From an uncultured Acidiphilium sp. (GTDB taxonomy: Bacteria; Bacillota; Clostridia; Christensenellales; Borkfalkiaceae), in NCBI GenBank assembly GCA_902495325.1, contig CABUWK010000032.1:1-26136 (forward strand): a DNA stretch of 26,136 nucleotides. The letters are read 5' to 3'. Position numbers and translations under genes: made by a program. The notes beneath the pieces are model-generated. The model was not told where the DNA came from. It made no database searches and saw only the letters and a program-made list of their open reading frames with translations. Below are positions 22,611 through 26,136 of this stretch, piece by piece. Numbering within the stretch: the stretch's first letter is position 1; the number at the start of each line of letters is the position of its first letter.

Positions 22611-25600
22611 AAAAATCATGGTTTCGGCACTGACCGCTTCTATGATCGTTTCCGGCGTATCGTTCGGCGCCTCGGCGGTAAAAGCCGACGGACAGACGGC
22701 GGAAACGGTCGCTTCTCAGGAATGGAAAAACGAACTGACCGTCGGCGGATGGGTGCAGTTTTACGACACGTCGATCAGATCGTACGACGAACAGGTGGAA
22801 GATCTGGCGAAAGCGGGTATGAACACCATATTGCTTCCCACTTTTATCAGTGCGCAGACAAATTACGGTCAATCGCAGGGGAAAGAATTCTGGGATAACC
22901 TCGAACGGCTTTCCGAAGCGCTCAACATGTATTATTTCTATCAGGGATCGGACGTTACGGAGTTCGATTCCGCTTACGAAAGGGTGAAGGATTACGCGCG
23001 CTGCATCGGTTATCATCTGAAAGACGAACCGAGCTCGGCGCAGATGGACGCCTTAGCGGAACTCTGCAATTCCTTTAAACAGGGAGATCCGTCGAGAATG
23101 GCTTTCGTCAACCTGTTCCCCTCTTATGCGGGTGCGACGAACCTCGGCGGGACCTATCGCGATTACGTTACGAAATGGGCGAACCTTTACGGGTCCGGCT
23201 ACAGCGAAGACCTGTTCTATTTCGACCACTATCCCTTCACGCAGACGGAAGACGTGCGTTCCACCTATTTCTCCGATCTCGAGATCATCCGCGACGTTGC
23301 CTATAAAAACGGAAAACTGCGGACGGGCGGTTTTACGCAGATGGGTTCCTGGAACGGCATGAAACGCCCCACGGCGGACATGGCGCGCTGGAGCACATAT
23401 TCCCTTCTTACTTACGGACTGAAGAGCATTTCGCACTTCTGCTGGGTCGCGCCCCAGTACGTTTCGCCCGAAAACGGCGGCGAAGGCATGCGCGACTTCG
23501 TGACCGATTCCAAGGGGAACAAAACGGATCTTTACGAACCGATGAGCATTCTGAACTGGCAGATCCGTCAGCTCGGCGGCATTCTTTCCAATATCGACGT
23601 GAAACATGCTTATCACACGGCGAAAGTGCCGGCGGGCGCCGAAGGGCTTCCTTCCGGATTTCTGATGCAGCCTGACGGATCGGGCGATTCCTTTATCTAT
23701 TCCATCGCATACGACAAGGTGAAAAACGAACCCTATCTTCTCGTATTTAACAAAGCGCTTTCCGGCGGGGCGAAAGAGTATACCTTCCGTTTCGATCTTA
23801 ATTCCGGCATCCGCGCGATGCGGTATTATAAACCGACCGACTTTTCGTACGACGCTCTTCCCGATCCGACCGATCTCACGACCCTCGGAACCCCGGAAGA
23901 GATCGTTTACGACGTGTCCGGCGGAAGTTTTACGCAGTCTTTCCTGCCGGGTGAAATGAAAATTTATAAGCTCGAAGGGGAAAACGGCGCGCCCGTCGAA
24001 ATTTTCGAAGACCTTGCGGTTCCCGAAAGTTCGCACAGAAGCGGCGTTTACGTCGGACCGCAGAAAGTTACGCTGACCACGGGAGACAAAGGCGCGAAGA
24101 TCTATTACACGACGGACGGAAGTTTCCCGGATGCCGATTCGGCGAATACGAAAGAATACGACGGCAAAGCGATCGAAGTGGGCAGATACGGCGAAACGGC
24201 GACTTATACCGTGCGTGCGGTGAGCGTGCGCGGGGGAGACGTAAGTTCCGTGCTCGATCTCGATCTTATCATTGCGGACGCTTCCCGCAATGCCGCAAGC
24301 GGAAAAGGGGCGAAATTCTACAGCAAGGATCTCACGCGGGAAATTTCCTTCAACGGCTTTAACGGAGCGACGGCGAATGCCGCCCACGTGACGGACGGGT
24401 CTTACGACGCATGGCAGTCCGTGGTGCAGACGTCCGAACTCGGTTGGGCGGTCGTCGATCTCGGAGAAGAACTTTCCGTCGACCGGTTCAATTTCTCCTT
24501 CTGGCACGACTGGGCGTTCGGAGACGTTCAGCTGAAAGTCGCCACGAAAGCGGACTTCTCCGACGCGCAGACCGTTTACGCGACCGAAGCGATGCAGAAC
24601 GTTCCCGAACGCGGGACGACGATCGCGCTCGATTCTCCCGTAAACGCACGCTACGTCATGTTGTACGGCGATTGCAAAGGGGAGCACCAATATTCTCTTT
24701 ATACCGAATTGCAGGCTTACACCGCATACAATCCGGGTACGGATCTTATCGCCGACACCGCGAACTGGGCTTCCTTAAAGGGCGGCGCATTCACGAACGA
24801 CGGAAAGACCATCCGCGAAACGACGGAATATCAGACAACAAACTGGGATAAGGCGTACAGTTATAACGGGAAAACGTTCGGGAATTTCATGCTGGACGTC
24901 AATATGTCGATCGACGTTGCGGATCCCGGCGCATGGGGCTTTGCTGGCTTCATGATTTTCCGCGACGGGCAGAACGTCGTGCAGAACCAGACGGGGCACG
25001 GGCTTACCGTCGGCATCGAGCCGAAGGGCAGAGTGCTTTTGTGGAACGGTTCTTCCGAAGTCGGTCCGCTTGACGCGAACATCGTCGGCTGGCAGGTCGG
25101 AAACGCGTTCGATCTTAAGATCGTCGTTTACGAAGGTACGATCGCGGTTGCCGTCAACGGCAGACCGGTCATGACGGTGAGCGACGCTTCGTACATCGGC
25201 AAGGAGGGGCTGATCTCTCTTCACAGCGGGCTTCTTCCGCTCACCGTGAATAAACTCCGCGTGACGGAACTCGGAAGCGATTTCTCCTTCCCGCAAAAGG
25301 GCGCGGCGGTGCAGACGACGGAAGAGAAGAAACTTGCCGTCGAACGCTTCACCGCAGAAAAAGAGGTGATCTCCGGGCTCGGCAATACGATCGGAGTGAC
25401 GGACACCAACGGCAACAGCCACATTGTGGGCGTTACCTGGACGGCGGACGGCTACGACAGAACGAAGACGGGCAATTTCGATTTCATCGGCACTCTTTCC
25501 GCCGAAGATCTGCAGAAAGCGGGGCTCTCCAATCTGTACGGCGTGAAGGCTTACGCAAAGGTCTTCGTCCGTTCCGAAACAGACGCGAGCGTTTCCGAAA

Positions 25601-26136
25601 ATCTTCTCGCGCTTGCGGCGTCTCTGAACGAAAACGAATATACGGCGGATTCCTGGCAGTATCTGCAACTGAAGGTGCAGGCGATGCGGGATATCCTTGC
25701 CGATCGCTTTCTCGTTCAGTCCGACGTAAACGTGGGAATGTTCCAGCTGTACGACGCGATCTATAAATATCTCGTTTATGCGGGAGATACTTCCTCTCTG
25801 GAAACGGCGATCGCAGACGCGGAAAAGACAGACGCATCCGCCTATACGGAATATTCGTATGCGGATCTCAGACAGGCGATCGAAGAAGCGAAGACATATT
25901 ACGGGCAGACCTTCAAAACGTATGCCGGAACGGAGAAGATGATCGCCGCGCTTGCGGCGGCGAAAAAAGGACTTGTGAAAGCCCCCGCTGAAGTTCCTTC
26001 GTTCGATGAGACGAAACCCGAGCTGAAACCGGTCACGGCGGAAGGAGACGGTTGTCAATCTTCCGCAAGCGGATCGGCGGCAGCCGCGCTCGCGGCGGCG
26101 GGAATTGCCGTGATTAAGAAAAAGAAGAAAAAGGAA
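22597..26136 (+). CDS. Modular glycosidase-like surface protein (partial, stop beyond window)
   Basis: At least 1180 residues; the frame is open to the window's last base and probably ends just beyond it. A signal peptide (to about 27-30) leads to a TIM-barrel-like region (about 40-345) with GYHLKDEPSS. Glu144 in DEP is a candidate acid/base residue. FYFDHYPF lies at 208-215, and DSKGNKTDLYEP resembles the end of clan GH-A barrels such as GH42. A beta domain (about 350-475), a chitobiase-C-like segment (AKIYYTTDGSFPDADS, about 478-558), a discoidin module (560-708), a LamG-like module (710-895), a Big_4-like domain (910-990) and FIVAR-like helices (990-1130) follow. Then comes the signal GDGCQSSASG with Cys1153, a helix and a Lys run. 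The start overlaps the upstream gene by 14 bp, with AAGGGG upstream. Hydrolase activity and GH family are inferred, not shown. Confidence 0.85.
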   Translation, partial: MKTFKKIMVSALTASMIVSGVSFGASAVKADGQTAETVASQEWKNELTVGGWVQFYDTSIRSYDEQVEDLAKAGMNTILLPTFISAQTNYGQSQGKEFWDNLERLSEALNMYYFYQGSDVTEFDSAYERVKDYARCIGYHLKDEPSSAQMDALAELCNSFKQGDPSRMAFVNLFPSYAGATNLGGTYRDYVTKWANLYGSGYSEDLFYFDHYPFTQTEDVRSTYFSDLEIIRDVAYKNGKLRTGGFTQMGSWNGMKRPTADMARWSTYSLLTYGLKSISHFCWVAPQYVSPENGGEGMRDFVTDSKGNKTDLYEPMSILNWQIRQLGGILSNIDVKHAYHTAKVPAGAEGLPSGFLMQPDGSGDSFIYSIAYDKVKNEPYLLVFNKALSGGAKEYTFRFDLNSGIRAMRYYKPTDFSYDALPDPTDLTTLGTPEEIVYDVSGGSFTQSFLPGEMKIYKLEGENGAPVEIFEDLAVPESSHRSGVYVGPQKVTLTTGDKGAKIYYTTDGSFPDADSANTKEYDGKAIEVGRYGETATYTVRAVSVRGGDVSSVLDLDLIIADASRNAASGKGAKFYSKDLTREISFNGFNGATANAAHVTDGSYDAWQSVVQTSELGWAVVDLGEELSVDRFNFSFWHDWAFGDVQLKVATKADFSDAQTVYATEAMQNVPERGTTIALDSPVNARYVMLYGDCKGEHQYSLYTELQAYTAYNPGTDLIADTANWASLKGGAFTNDGKTIRETTEYQTTNWDKAYSYNGKTFGNFMLDVNMSIDVADPGAWGFAGFMIFRDGQNVVQNQTGHGLTVGIEPKGRVLLWNGSSEVGPLDANIVGWQVGNAFDLKIVVYEGTIAVAVNGRPVMTVSDASYIGKEGLISLHSGLLPLTVNKLRVTELGSDFSFPQKGAAVQTTEEKKLAVERFTAEKEVISGLGNTIGVTDTNGNSHIVGVTWTADGYDRTKTGNFDFIGTLSAEDLQKAGLSNLYGVKAYAKVFVRSETDASVSENLLALAASLNENEYTADSWQYLQLKVQAMRDILADRFLVQSDVNVGMFQLYDAIYKYLVYAGDTSSLETAIADAEKTDASAYTEYSYADLRQAIEEAKTYYGQTFKTYAGTEKMIAALAAAKKGLVKAPAEVPSFDETKPELKPVTAEGDGCQSSASGSAAAALAAAGIAVIKKKKKKE
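26047..26136 (+). other. Cys-containing C-terminal sorting signal (last protein)
   Basis: The tail is GDGCQSSASGS, about 12 small hydrophobic residues (mostly Ala), then KKKKKKE at the window edge. Cys1153 aligns with the other three. The Gly-Gly is replaced by Ser-Gly, making this the most divergent copy. Confidence 0.6.

Noticed and set aside
1..26136. CRISPR array, tRNA, rRNA, transposase or phage genes
   Set aside because: No regularly spaced repeats, no tRNA-like or rRNA-like segments and no recombinase motifs were found; the only tandem repeat is a two-unit duplication at 19029-19072.

Overview
The window looks like a piece of chromosome from an uncultured, probably gut-dwelling member of the Clostridia (Bacillota). 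Pointers are strong AGGAG-type ribosome binding sites, sigma-A promoters, a LplB/YtcP-type sugar importer without its own ATPase, paired AraC regulators, and exported proteins built from Big, FIVAR, discoidin and LamG-like modules. Taxonomy below class is not readable from the sequence.

Layout. Positions 1-392 hold no convincing gene but are rich in inverted repeats and contain a promoter-like site and a bidirectional terminator. A small four-helix membrane protein lies on the minus strand (393-944). A 490-bp spacer with divergent promoters separates it from a monocistronic AraC-type regulator (1436-2227). Three terminator-like hairpins (2278-2571) insulate that gene from a strong promoter at 2576-2604.

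From 2718 to the right edge every gene points the same way, with overlaps or gaps of at most 147 bp and no recognisable terminator. This looks like one glycan-utilisation operon of more than 23 kb. Its order is: intracellular GH78-type alpha-L-rhamnosidase, AraC regulator, two importer permeases (the first with an unusual fused N-terminal membrane domain), solute-binding lipoprotein, a 1020-residue surface protein, a lipoprotein with PKD, discoidin and six-hairpin glycosidase domains, an intracellular GH65 phosphorylase, a small LamG-like surface protein, a 1164-residue discoidin/FIVAR adhesin, and a glycosidase-like modular surface protein that runs off the window.

How it may work (inference). 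Surface proteins bind and cut a complex glycan. The binding protein and permeases import the fragments. Cytoplasmic GH78 removes rhamnose-like residues, and GH65 phosphorolyses an alpha-glucoside, possibly glucosyl-rhamnose.

The most novel element is a shared C-terminus on the four non-lipoprotein exported proteins: a Gly-Cys-(small)-(small)-x-x-Gly juxtamembrane motif, a short hydrophobic helix and a Lys/Arg tail. It is not LPXTG. It resembles in layout the invariant-Cys signals of the MYXO-CTERM and Synergist-CTERM type, which suggests a dedicated protein-sorting route encoded elsewhere.
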